Assembly (NCBI RefSeq): GCF_013044505.1
Contig: NZ_JABERD010000007.1
Coordinates: 1-64,000 of the forward strand
Direction: 5' to 3'
Source of the DNA: Streptomyces sp. S3(2020)
GTDB taxonomy: Bacteria > Actinomycetota > Actinomycetes > Streptomycetales > Streptomycetaceae
Length of the DNA stretch: 64,000 bases
Position numbers and translations under genes: made by a program. Of the stretch, positions 41,606 to 49,169 are shown one piece after another. Within the stretch, counting starts at the first letter, position 1. Each line of letters begins with the position of its first letter. The notes under the pieces are model-generated. The model was given only the letters and a program-made list of their open reading frames with translations. It did no database searches and was not told the DNA's origin.

Positions 41606-42346
41606 ATGAGAAAGAAGCGCCTGCCTCAGGAATCGCCCGCCCTGCCCGAGGAACTGCGCCTTCAGCGGCAAGACCTCGTCGAGTACTGGACGCCGGAGCG
41701 GATGGCCGCGGCGCAGGGCGCGCATCGCATCGTGCCCGCGACGCATCCGTACGGCGGCTGGGCCGCGTACCACACCCGTGAGGCGGTCCCGTTCGACCCC
41801 GACGCCCCACCCGTGCACCGGCCGTCGCACACCGACGGACCGGACCTGTGGTTGCTCACGGCTGCGCAGCCGGCCCACGACGGACTCCGCCGACTGCTGG
41901 CCGCCCGCACGGGAAGGGCCCCGAAACACATCGACGTCGTCACGCGCCCGTGCCCGTCGTGCGACCTGCCCCACACTTCGGCCGTCGACACCGATCCGCC
42001 GCTGTACTACGCGTTCGTCTCCCACGGCGACCTGGCGCTCTGCTCGGTCTCGACCACCCCGACCGGCCTCGGGCTGGCCCTGCCCGGCAGCGAGGAGGCG
42101 GCGGACAGGAAGGCGTACTCGCAAGCACGACGCGGCGCGCAGTGGGCGGCGGGAGCGCGCTGCCGCCTGACCGGGCAGGTCCACGTGTGGAAGACCGCAC
42201 ACGTCCTGCTGGACACCCCGCACCTTGCCGTCGTCGTATGGCGGGACGACACCGTTCCGCCTTCTCCCACAAATCACCGGGAGGCGGCGGCGCGCTTCCA
42301 CGCCGGCCCCCTTCTGCCGCCGGAGCCTGAACCCTACGTTGAGTAG
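41606..42346 (+). CDS. phosphopantetheinyl-transferase-like protein lacking the catalytic motif
   Basis: 246 residues. The segment LRRLLAARTG...VVTRPCPSCDLPH... FVSHGDLALCSVS lines up by eye with Sfp-type PPTases, where a helix is followed by a Cys-rich PCPxCGxPHG loop and a SxSHSGxxALxAV strand. But the GVDVE metal-binding motif that should follow reads GLGLA, and the WxxKEAxLKA helix is missing. It therefore looks like a PPTase-fold pseudoenzyme or diverged relative. GGGAGGAAG precedes the ATG. The family link is from pattern recognition only and could be wrong. Confidence 0.6.
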   Translation: MRKKRLPQESPALPEELRLQRQDLVEYWTPERMAAAQGAHRIVPATHPYGGWAAYHTREAVPFDPDAPPVHRPSHTDGPDLWLLTAAQPAHDGLRRLLAARTGRAPKHIDVVTRPCPSCDLPHTSAVDTDPPLYYAFVSHGDLALCSVSTTPTGLGLALPGSEEAADRKAYSQARRGAQWAAGARCRLTGQVHVWKTAHVLLDTPHLAVVVWRDDTVPPSPTNHREAAARFHAGPLLPPEPEPYVE

Positions 42347-42396
42347 GGGGAGATGAACGATCGGTCAGCCAACCACGCAGGGGGAAGGTGGTCAGC

Positions 42397-42693
42397 ATGC
42401 TCGGCAAGGTCCGCAAGTCCTTCGCCAGATTCTTCGACACCGTGCGCACCGGTACGGACGACGGGCGGGACAAACGCACGCACAACCTGTTCGAGGCCGC
42501 GGCGGCCTACGTCTCGGCCTGCGCCGAGGACGACCAGGACCGGATCGACGAGGCCGTCGGCTGGGTGTCGCCGGAGGCGTTGTCGTTCGGGGTGAGCGAG
42601 CTGGCGTGCCGCGCGGTCATCGCGCTCGCGCGGGAGCGCGACGAGTCGCCGCAGACCGTGGCCCGTGACCTTCTGGGGCTTCCGGCGGCCTGA
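42397..42693 (+). CDS. small hypothetical protein
   Basis: A 98-residue helical, soluble protein (MLGKVRKSFARFFDTVRTG, ..., ARERDESPQTVARDLLGLPAA). I do not recognise the family. The ATG at 42397 has GGGGAAGG 8 nt upstream; an in-frame GTG at 42388 overlaps that site. A basic amphipathic N-terminus could contact membrane or nucleic acid, but nothing specific can be said. Confidence 0.75.
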   Translation: MLGKVRKSFARFFDTVRTGTDDGRDKRTHNLFEAAAAYVSACAEDDQDRIDEAVGWVSPEALSFGVSELACRAVIALARERDESPQTVARDLLGLPAA

Positions 42694-42763
42694 TCGACGG
42701 CCCGAAGCGGTCGATTCGCCCCGTCCGGCCGGAAAACAGCAGCTCCGGGTGGGCTGGGGAGTC

Positions 42764-42798
42764 GTGACAAGCGGCTTCCGCGCACACTAGGGTGCGCG
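42764..42798 (+). promoter_or_regulatory. promoter with overlapping palindrome
   Basis: GTGACA (42764-42769) and TAGGGT (42788-42793) are spaced 18 bp. A 7-bp inverted repeat CGCGCAC-N6-GTGCGCG (42779-42798) is centred on the -10 region, a position expected for a repressor site ahead of the gene at 42828. Confidence 0.5.
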
Positions 42799-42827
42799 CC
42801 GTTGGACATACCGATGGGGAGGCTGGG

Positions 42828-43676
42828 ATGGCCGGGACGGACGAGGACACCGTCGCCGCCGAGGACGACGCGCTCTACGTGCTCACGGCGGTGCTGCTGA
42901 CGCCGGCGAAGTTCCCGAGCGTGCTGGGCGACGACTATCCGGAGGCCTGTGCGGCGCTCGGTCTCGCGCCGCTCGCCGACGGATACGGTCTGGTGCTCGG
43001 CCAGGACGGCGACGGCTCCCGCTGGACGGTCGTCGTCGACGACGTCTCGCTGGTCGCCGTCGCCATCGCGTCCTGGGACTGCGGCATGGAGTACGACCTT
43101 TCGCCCGACGAACGCTCGGTCGTCGCCGGCCTGCCGGGCTGGCCCCTCGCCGTGGCCGTCGCGGCTCCGGGTGTGCCCGCGCCGCACGATCCCGAGCCGG
43201 AGGCCGCGGACGGCCCTGCGCTGGCGCCGCCCGACACCAGCGTCTGGGGGCCGGCCCAGCGCCGGCTGGGGGCCGACGAGATCGCCCTCCAGTGGGCCAC
43301 GTGGCGCGAGCAGATCGACGACGCCGACTTCCCGGTGCCGGAGGTGCCGGAGCCGGTCGAGTCCTCCGAGAAGGGCGAGGAGGACGCCTCCAGGGACACT
43401 CCCAGGGGCCACAGCGGCATCCGGCGGGTCCTCGCGGAGGCCCGCGGCTACGTGGACTCGCCGCCGCCCCTGGGCCGGGTCCGGTCGTCCTTCGCGCCGG
43501 GCGACGCCCGCACGCTGCGCGCCGACGGCCCCGGCTGGTCGCTCGTGGCCAGGACCGACGACATCGCGTTCGTGCTGCTCGACGACGAACCCGGCGAGGT
43601 GCTGCCGGTCGGTCGTGGCCCGGAGCTGCCGGGGCTGCTGGAGGCGCTCGACAAGATGGCCGTACGTCCCAGCTGA
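42828..43676 (+). CDS. hypothetical acidic protein with repeated ligand-like halves
   Basis: A 282-residue acidic soluble protein. The N-terminal half (LYVLTAVLLTPAKFPSVLGDDYPEACAALG...WTVVVDDVSLVAVAIASWDCGMEYDLSPDE) and C-terminal half (WSLVARTDDIAFVLLDDEP) look like small alpha/beta domains separated by a Pro/Glu-rich linker. I do not recognise a named family; similar proteins are conserved in Streptomyces. The ATG at 42828 has GGGGAGG 5 nt upstream. Confidence 0.8.
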   Translation: MAGTDEDTVAAEDDALYVLTAVLLTPAKFPSVLGDDYPEACAALGLAPLADGYGLVLGQDGDGSRWTVVVDDVSLVAVAIASWDCGMEYDLSPDERSVVAGLPGWPLAVAVAAPGVPAPHDPEPEAADGPALAPPDTSVWGPAQRRLGADEIALQWATWREQIDDADFPVPEVPEPVESSEKGEEDASRDTPRGHSGIRRVLAEARGYVDSPPPLGRVRSSFAPGDARTLRADGPGWSLVARTDDIAFVLLDDEPGEVLPVGRGPELPGLLEALDKMAVRPS

Positions 43677-43682
43677 ACCGGG

Positions 43683-46600
43683 TCATCGACGGGCGCGGCC
43701 GTCCGGGTCGACCAGTAGGGCGGCCACGACGGTGTCCGCGTCCTGGTGGGCTCTGAGCGCGTCGAGTTCGGCCCGCCAGGGTTCGTCCCAGGACGCCGCC
43801 CGGCCGCCGGCCCGGACGAGGTCCAGCGCGAGGCGGCCGGCCACGGCGGTGCCCCGGGCGCGTAGGGTCCGCGCGGCGGCGAGCAGGGCGCCACGCACGC
43901 GTGGCCGGTGCAGATCGGCCGGTACGGAGTGCCGCGCCGGCATCCGTCCCGCTCCCGCCTCGCACTGCCGCGCGACCGTCTCCCACCGGTCTTCGTCGTG
44001 TTCGCCGTCGCGTACGAGCACCATGGCGCTGTCCCAGCTCACGCGTGCGGCGTCGGCGTGGAGTCCGACGGCCTCCAGTGTCCCGGCGAGCGCGTCCAGC
44101 ACCCTCGACGGCTCTCCGCCACCTCCCGGGTCCGAGTACTCGGCGCACGCGTGCAGCCGTCGCAGTGCGTCGGCACGCGTGTGTGGGTCGGCGGTACGTG
44201 CGGCCAGGGCGTCGAAGGCGTCACGGAACGCCGACTCGGTCGCCGGACCGGGCGGCAGCCGGACGAGTTGGCGCGCGACCGCGTCCCACACCGTGCGTGG
44301 ACGGGCCGGGGCCGCGAGGGCGTCCGCGAGCGCGCGGAGCCCGTCGGCTCCGCCGGACCCGGGCCACGTCGCAAGCACCTGGCAGGCGGCGACCACGGTG
44401 TCCTCCGCGCCCGTCTCCACCAGCCGTACCAGGAAGGCGGCGTACGCCTCCCTCGGAACCGTGGCCCCGAGGCCCACGCGCGCGTGCACGACCTCGTCGC
44501 GCACGGCGGTCTCATCGACGGCCCCCACGAGACGGTCGGCCACGTCCCGCCGGTCGATCGCGGGCAGCAGGGCGCGGGCGAGGACGACGCGCACGTCCCG
44601 ATGCTGGCGCGGCGCGTCCCAGGCCGCCAGCAGGGCTTGGAAGGCGTCCCGCCGTGGGAGGTCGGCCAGTGCCCGTACGGCTTCCTTGCGGGCGCCCACC
44701 GGGCTGTCCACGGCGCATGCCACGGGTGCGAGCAGGGGGACCGCGTCGTCGTCCGGGAGCCGTGCGATCAGCCGCCGCACCGAGGCCATCGCGGCCCGGC
44801 CGCGCACTCCCCCGGTTCCGGCGTGCCGCAGCAGGAGGGCCACGGCATCGCGGTCCTGGACATCGCCGAGGGCCACGAGCGCCGCCGCTGCCACCGGCTG
44901 CGGGGCGTCCTGAGCGAGCGCCCTCAGGCGTTCGGGGTCCCTCAGCAGCCGCGCGGCGTCGGTCCGCACGCGCAGCGGAGCCGATTCGTCGAGCACCACG
45001 CGCGCGTGATGTTCCTCCCAGGCGTCCCGCTGGACAGGCAGCCACCGTCCGGCGACGCCGGGCGCGAGGCATGGTGTCCAAGCGCCCCGGCGGGGCCGCA
45101 GCCGGCCCGTGAGTCCCTCGTGTACGGCGGCCAGGACAGGGGCGAGCAGATCGGTGCGGCGGGTGGTGACGGTCCGCAGGACGACGGGAACGGTGACGAA
45201 GGTCGGGTCCAGGGCGATGAGTTCGGCACAGCGCTGTTCGCGCAGCCGCGGCGGCCGGACCCATACCGCCGCGGCGCGCGCCGCGAGGTGCGGATCGTCG
45301 CACTCGACGGCGAGCCGTCGCGCCTCGGCGTCGAGTTCCGGCAGCAGGGTGAGACGTGTGGCCAGGAGTTCGGCGACGACGGTGCCCACCTCGGGCCGGC
45401 GCAGGGCCGTCGGTGCGATCGCCGTCCAGACGGCCCGGGCGGTCGTCTCGTCGACGTGCAACGGGGGCAGCGCGTCGGGCTGCTCCGGTCCCGTGCCGAG
45501 TTCGCCGAGCAGTCCGGCCGCGCGGGCCGCCCGGTCCGGACGGCCGGTCGCCGCCGCCCGCTCGACGACCCGGTGGAGCAGCCGTCGCGCGGCCCTGACG
45601 GTGCCTTTCGTCGAGTCGCGCGCCTGGGCGGTGGTGAGGACGGCGTCACGCAGGACACGTTCCGGCAGTGCTGCGATCAAGTGGCCGGCGGCGCCCGCGA
45701 GTTGTTCGAGTGCGGGGCGGCGCACGGCGTCCTGGTCGTGCCAGGCGCGTTCGCAGTCGGCGGCGATGCGGGCGAACTGTTCCGGATCGCCTTCGAGTTC
45801 GGCGCAGACCAGCAGGGCGGGCCAGGCCAGGGAGCGCTGTTGGACGCGGTGGTTGTCGGCGAGTGCCTTCAGCAACGGTTCGCCTTCGGCGAGCGGCAGG
45901 GCCTGTGCCGCTCGGGCCAGGGTCCACGGGCGGCGTTCGCCGCTCACCGCCCAGGGGCGGACCAGATCCGCGCGGTCGGCGGGTTCGAGTGCGGCGAGCA
46001 CGTTGACCAGGGCCGGGACGGGCCGTGGCGTCGCGCTGGTGTCCTTCTCGACGATACGGCGCCGCTCGGCGGGCGGGAGGAGACCGAGCAGACCGTCCGG
46101 GGTGACGTCGGTGCGGCCCGACGCGGTGGGCCGGCGTCCGGTACTGCGGCAGTGCTCGGCGAGTTCCGCCAGGTCGCCCGCGGGCAGGGCGAGGAGCTTC
46201 CGGCGCAGCGAGGGCGGCAACGGCCCCGCGGGCACGAGGCGCTCACGGCCGCGGTCGCCCGGGGCGGAGTGGGGTGTGCGCAGCACGGCCAGTGCTTCGG
46301 CGGGCCGGGACAGGGCGGAGAGGACGCCCGCGGGAGTGAGCAGCAGCGGTGTCCGTTCCAGCAACAGGAGCGCCGCGCGCGGGTCGCGCCGGGCGGCGAG
46401 CGACGCGACGGCACGGTACCGGCGGGTCGAGTGCTGGGGCAGTCGCGCGCATTGAGCCGTCACATGGACGGCTACGGCGTAGGGGGCGGTGCGGGCGAGG
46501 GAGTTGAGGATGCCGGGTGCCGGTTCGACGCGGGGCAGCCATTCGGCCACGGTCTCGGGAGGGCAGGCGGGCAGGAGCGCGGCCGCTTCCCGGGCGCCGT

Positions 46601-47051
46601 GACGGGCGTGGACCTGCGGCAGCAGTCCGGCCGCCAGTGCGGTGCGGCGGCTCAGCCTGAGGAGTCGATAGGTGTCGTGGCGTACGGCCCTGATGTCGCT
46701 CAGGGCCACGCGTTCCAGGGCCTGTTCGGGTACGGGCAGTCGGATGGCCGCCGAACGGGCCCGGCGGCCGAGCAGCGGGTCCGCGAGGGCCTCCGCCACC
46801 CGTTCCAGGTCGCGGCGGACCACCGCGAGGAACAGAGCCGTGTGCCGGTCGGCGGCGTCGCCGTGGTCGAGGACCTGGCGGAGCGTCTCGTAGGCGCCCG
46901 GAGCGAGGGTGCGGGCGTACCGCGCCAGGGCGCTCGTACGGGCCGGGAAGGGCAGGCTGTCGAAGTGAGCCCTCAACCAGGCGGGCGTCAGGGGCGCCGG
47001 CGGGTTCTGGGGCTGTCGGGACGGCGTCGGGGACGCCTCGTATGTGGCCAT
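43683..47051 (-). CDS. 1122-residue helical-repeat (HEAT/ARM-like) protein
   Basis: A very long Ala/Leu/Arg-rich protein with no signal peptide or TM helix. It is built of repeating 30-40-residue helical pairs, for example RRDAFQALLAAWDAPRQHRDVRVVLARALLPAI and QPVAAAALVALGDVQDRDAVALLLRHAG. This pattern is typical of HEAT/ARM solenoids, which act as protein-interaction scaffolds. No enzymatic motif is visible. It stands alone between convergent and divergent neighbours. The family and function are unknown. The start at 47051 lacks a strong ribosome-binding site. Confidence 0.82.
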   Translation of the reverse strand: MATYEASPTPSRQPQNPPAPLTPAWLRAHFDSLPFPARTSALARYARTLAPGAYETLRQVLDHGDAADRHTALFLAVVRRDLERVAEALADPLLGRRARSAAIRLPVPEQALERVALSDIRAVRHDTYRLLRLSRRTALAAGLLPQVHARHGAREAAALLPACPPETVAEWLPRVEPAPGILNSLARTAPYAVAVHVTAQCARLPQHSTRRYRAVASLAARRDPRAALLLLERTPLLLTPAGVLSALSRPAEALAVLRTPHSAPGDRGRERLVPAGPLPPSLRRKLLALPAGDLAELAEHCRSTGRRPTASGRTDVTPDGLLGLLPPAERRRIVEKDTSATPRPVPALVNVLAALEPADRADLVRPWAVSGERRPWTLARAAQALPLAEGEPLLKALADNHRVQQRSLAWPALLVCAELEGDPEQFARIAADCERAWHDQDAVRRPALEQLAGAAGHLIAALPERVLRDAVLTTAQARDSTKGTVRAARRLLHRVVERAAATGRPDRAARAAGLLGELGTGPEQPDALPPLHVDETTARAVWTAIAPTALRRPEVGTVVAELLATRLTLLPELDAEARRLAVECDDPHLAARAAAVWVRPPRLREQRCAELIALDPTFVTVPVVLRTVTTRRTDLLAPVLAAVHEGLTGRLRPRRGAWTPCLAPGVAGRWLPVQRDAWEEHHARVVLDESAPLRVRTDAARLLRDPERLRALAQDAPQPVAAAALVALGDVQDRDAVALLLRHAGTGGVRGRAAMASVRRLIARLPDDDAVPLLAPVACAVDSPVGARKEAVRALADLPRRDAFQALLAAWDAPRQHRDVRVVLARALLPAIDRRDVADRLVGAVDETAVRDEVVHARVGLGATVPREAYAAFLVRLVETGAEDTVVAACQVLATWPGSGGADGLRALADALAAPARPRTVWDAVARQLVRLPPGPATESAFRDAFDALAARTADPHTRADALRRLHACAEYSDPGGGGEPSRVLDALAGTLEAVGLHADAARVSWDSAMVLVRDGEHDEDRWETVARQCEAGAGRMPARHSVPADLHRPRVRGALLAAARTLRARGTAVAGRLALDLVRAGGRAASWDEPWRAELDALRAHQDADTVVAALLVDPDGRARR

Positions 47052-47149
47052 CAGCGCTCACCGAGGAGTCGCTGGGCCCCCTTTCCGGAAGTCATGTGGG
47101 CCATGGTGGGGTGCCGCTGATCAACTGCGCAAACGGATTTCCCGCGCCC

Positions 47150-47219
47150 CTCCGATCACCGCTCTCCGATCACCGCACTCCGCTCACCATTCCTCGTTCG
47201 CCATTCCCCGCTCTCCGCA
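47150..47219. repeat. five imperfect 14-bp tandem repeats
   Basis: Units start at 47150, 47164, 47178, 47192 and 47206 with consensus CTCCG(A/C)TCACCGCT. The first two differ at one base; later units decay. The strand is strongly pyrimidine-biased. They lie in the 293-bp gap between the divergent helical-repeat and esterase genes. Confidence 0.7.
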
Positions 47220-47344
47220 CGGCACTTCACATACGGCCACCTCATTCCATGTGGCCCCGAACCATGGTTGGCGCCGTACACCGCTCGCACCATGAGGCAG
47301 CCCGCGACTCCCCGACCCGACACGACCCGTCCCCGGAGGCCCTC

Positions 47345-48730
47345 ATGCAGCTGTCCCGAGGCATCCCGCTCCTCGCCGCCACGCTGGTGGCGACGGCCCT
47401 CACCTGGCCGACTCCGGCCGCAGGCAGGCCAGATGGGCACTGCGCACGTCAGCAGCGCGTCCACGTGCCGGGCGCGGCCCTCCAGCAGAGCGCGTGCCTC
47501 GGGGACCTGACGACCACCGGGCTGGCCGGCACCCCGTACACCGACATGGCCGACCAGGCGGGGCTGACGGCCAAGGCGACCCGCACCCCCTCCGGGGTCC
47601 CCGGTGTGCAGATCGACGGCTACTTCCCTGACTCCTCCCGTTTCAACGCCACCCACGGCCGGCGGCATGACGCCCAGTTCGTGATCCGGCTGCCGGACCA
47701 CTGGAACGGCGGCCTCGTCGTCACGGGCGCACCGGGTACGCGCAGGCAGTACGCCACGGACACGGCGATCTCCGACCAAGTGCTCGCGCAGGGCTTCGCC
47801 TACGCCGCGACCGACAAGGGCAACAACGGCGCCGACTTCTACCGCGACGGCACCCGTCCCGGTGACGCGGTCGCCGAGTGGAACGCCCGCACCACCCAGC
47901 TCACGCGCGCGGCCAAGCGTGCGGTCGCCCAGCGTTACGGACACGCGCCGAGGCGCACGTACATGACGGGCATCTCCAACGGCGGCTATCTGACGCGCTG
48001 GCAGCTGGAGAACCATCCGGAGCTGTACGACGGCGGCGTGGACTGGGAGGGCGCGCTGTGGACCGCGGACGGCCCGAATCCGCTCACCTCGCTGCCCACG
48101 ACCGTGGCCCGTACGACCGGCTCGGCGCGGGACGAGGACCTGTACTCGGTGGGCTTCGCGCGCGGCTCGGAGTTCCTGTGGCCGTACCACGAGAAGGCCT
48201 ACTGGGGAGTCACGCAGAAGATCTACCGCGCGGAGTTCGACCCGGCCTACGACCCCGCCTGCCCGGGCCCGACCGCCGGAACCACCACGGAGCAGGTGCT
48301 GGCGCCCTGTGTCACCGACGCGGCCTACGACTACGCCTCACGCCCGGCGTCCGTCCATCGCGCCGTGGCCCGAGTGGCGCTGACCGGACGGATCGGCCGA
48401 CCGCTGATCACGCTGCACGGCGACCTGGACGCGCTGCTGCCCGCGGCCACCAACTCCGACGTCTACGCGCGCATGATCGACGCGAGCGGGAGGGGCCGTC
48501 TGCACCACTACTACACGGTCGAGGGCGGCACACACGTCGACGGCCTGTACGACACCTATCCGGACCGGCTGCGGCCGATCCTGCCCTGCTACCGGTCGGC
48601 CTTCGACACACTGGTGTCGTGGGTGGAGCGGGGCACCCCGCCGCCCGCCGACCATGCCGTGAGCAGGCCCGCGAGCGGCGACGTGGTCGACTCCTGCACC
48701 CTGGCCGACCGGGCCGAGGCGGCCCGGTAG
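47345..48730 (+). CDS. secreted alpha/beta hydrolase (tannase/feruloyl or hydroxybutyrate-oligomer hydrolase-like)
   Basis: 461 residues with a Sec signal peptide (to about residue 26). It has WNGGLVVTGAPGTRRQYATD, an oxyanion-type loop; the nucleophile motif GISNGGYLTRW (Ser in GxSxG); the acid in TLHGDLDALLP; and the base in EGGTHVDG. The YDGGVDWEGALW stretch and overall order resemble tannase/feruloyl esterase and 3-hydroxybutyrate-oligomer hydrolase relatives. It probably cleaves ester bonds outside the cell; which ester is unknown. The ATG at 47345 follows CGGAGG; an in-frame ATG at 47249 would spoil the signal peptide. Confidence 0.85.
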   Translation: MQLSRGIPLLAATLVATALTWPTPAAGRPDGHCARQQRVHVPGAALQQSACLGDLTTTGLAGTPYTDMADQAGLTAKATRTPSGVPGVQIDGYFPDSSRFNATHGRRHDAQFVIRLPDHWNGGLVVTGAPGTRRQYATDTAISDQVLAQGFAYAATDKGNNGADFYRDGTRPGDAVAEWNARTTQLTRAAKRAVAQRYGHAPRRTYMTGISNGGYLTRWQLENHPELYDGGVDWEGALWTADGPNPLTSLPTTVARTTGSARDEDLYSVGFARGSEFLWPYHEKAYWGVTQKIYRAEFDPAYDPACPGPTAGTTTEQVLAPCVTDAAYDYASRPASVHRAVARVALTGRIGRPLITLHGDLDALLPAATNSDVYARMIDASGRGRLHHYYTVEGGTHVDGLYDTYPDRLRPILPCYRSAFDTLVSWVERGTPPPADHAVSRPASGDVVDSCTLADRAEAAR

Positions 48731-48740
48731 CCCGAGCGTC

Positions 48741-48923
48741 TCAGCGACCGAGCTCCTTGCGTGTGACACGGCGCAACCTGCGCCGCTGCGAGGGGTCCAG
48801 CGTGAAATACGCGGCGGCCGGTACTCCCAGGACTATCAGGAGCGCGGCCCACCACGGCAACCAGATCAGCAGAAGGATGCCGACCGCCACGCCTCCTGCG
48901 GCGATCTTCGCGTTCTTCGACAT
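48741..48923 (-). CDS. small two-helix membrane protein
   Basis: A 60-residue protein starting MSKNAKIAAGGVAVGILLLIW with two adjacent hydrophobic segments (residues 8-22 and 26-42) and a basic tail DPSQRRRLRRVTRKELGR. AAGGAGG 7 nt before the ATG supports this start. The shape is common among Streptomyces small membrane proteins. Function unknown. It is convergent with the esterase. Confidence 0.8.
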   Translation of the reverse strand: MSKNAKIAAGGVAVGILLLIWLPWWAALLIVLGVPAAAYFTLDPSQRRRLRRVTRKELGR

Positions 48924-48999
48924 GTGTCGCCTCCTTCGCGGCCACTGCCGCTCTCTGTCCTGAAAACGGGCCCGCGCTCCCCACGGTTCCCCACCACGA

Positions 49000-49081
49000 C
49001 CCTGAGACGTCCCTGAGGCGCTACCCCTAGGCATCCCTGAGACAGGGATACCCATCCCCTCGACGAGGTGACCCAGGTCAC
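49000..49081. promoter_or_regulatory. cluster of repeats and palindromes between divergent genes
   Basis: CCCTGAGAC/GC occurs three times (49000-49008, 49011-49019, 49035-49043), the last within the palindrome TCCCTG-AGA-CAGGGA (49034-49048). A second palindrome GTGACC-CA-GGTCAC spans 49068-49081. They lie between the small membrane protein and the SNF2 helicase and look like regulatory sites; no regulator is identified. Confidence 0.5.
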
Positions 49082-49169
49082 GGCCCGGTCATTCCGGGTA
49101 GGCCGGACAGGTGCTGTACCCTCGGCCACTCCGCGTCGAGTAGTCAAGTTTGAGGAGTGTCGCATTCCT

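Noticed and set aside
43908..47120. A 1070-codon open frame on the plus strand
   Set aside because: Antisense shadow of the helical-repeat gene; composition is unlike a real protein and there is no ribosome-binding site.
49068..49169. Longer SNF2 start at GTG 49068
   Set aside because: It would begin inside a palindromic regulatory site and adds a segment I do not recognise from the family; GAGGAG supports a later start, though not conclusively.
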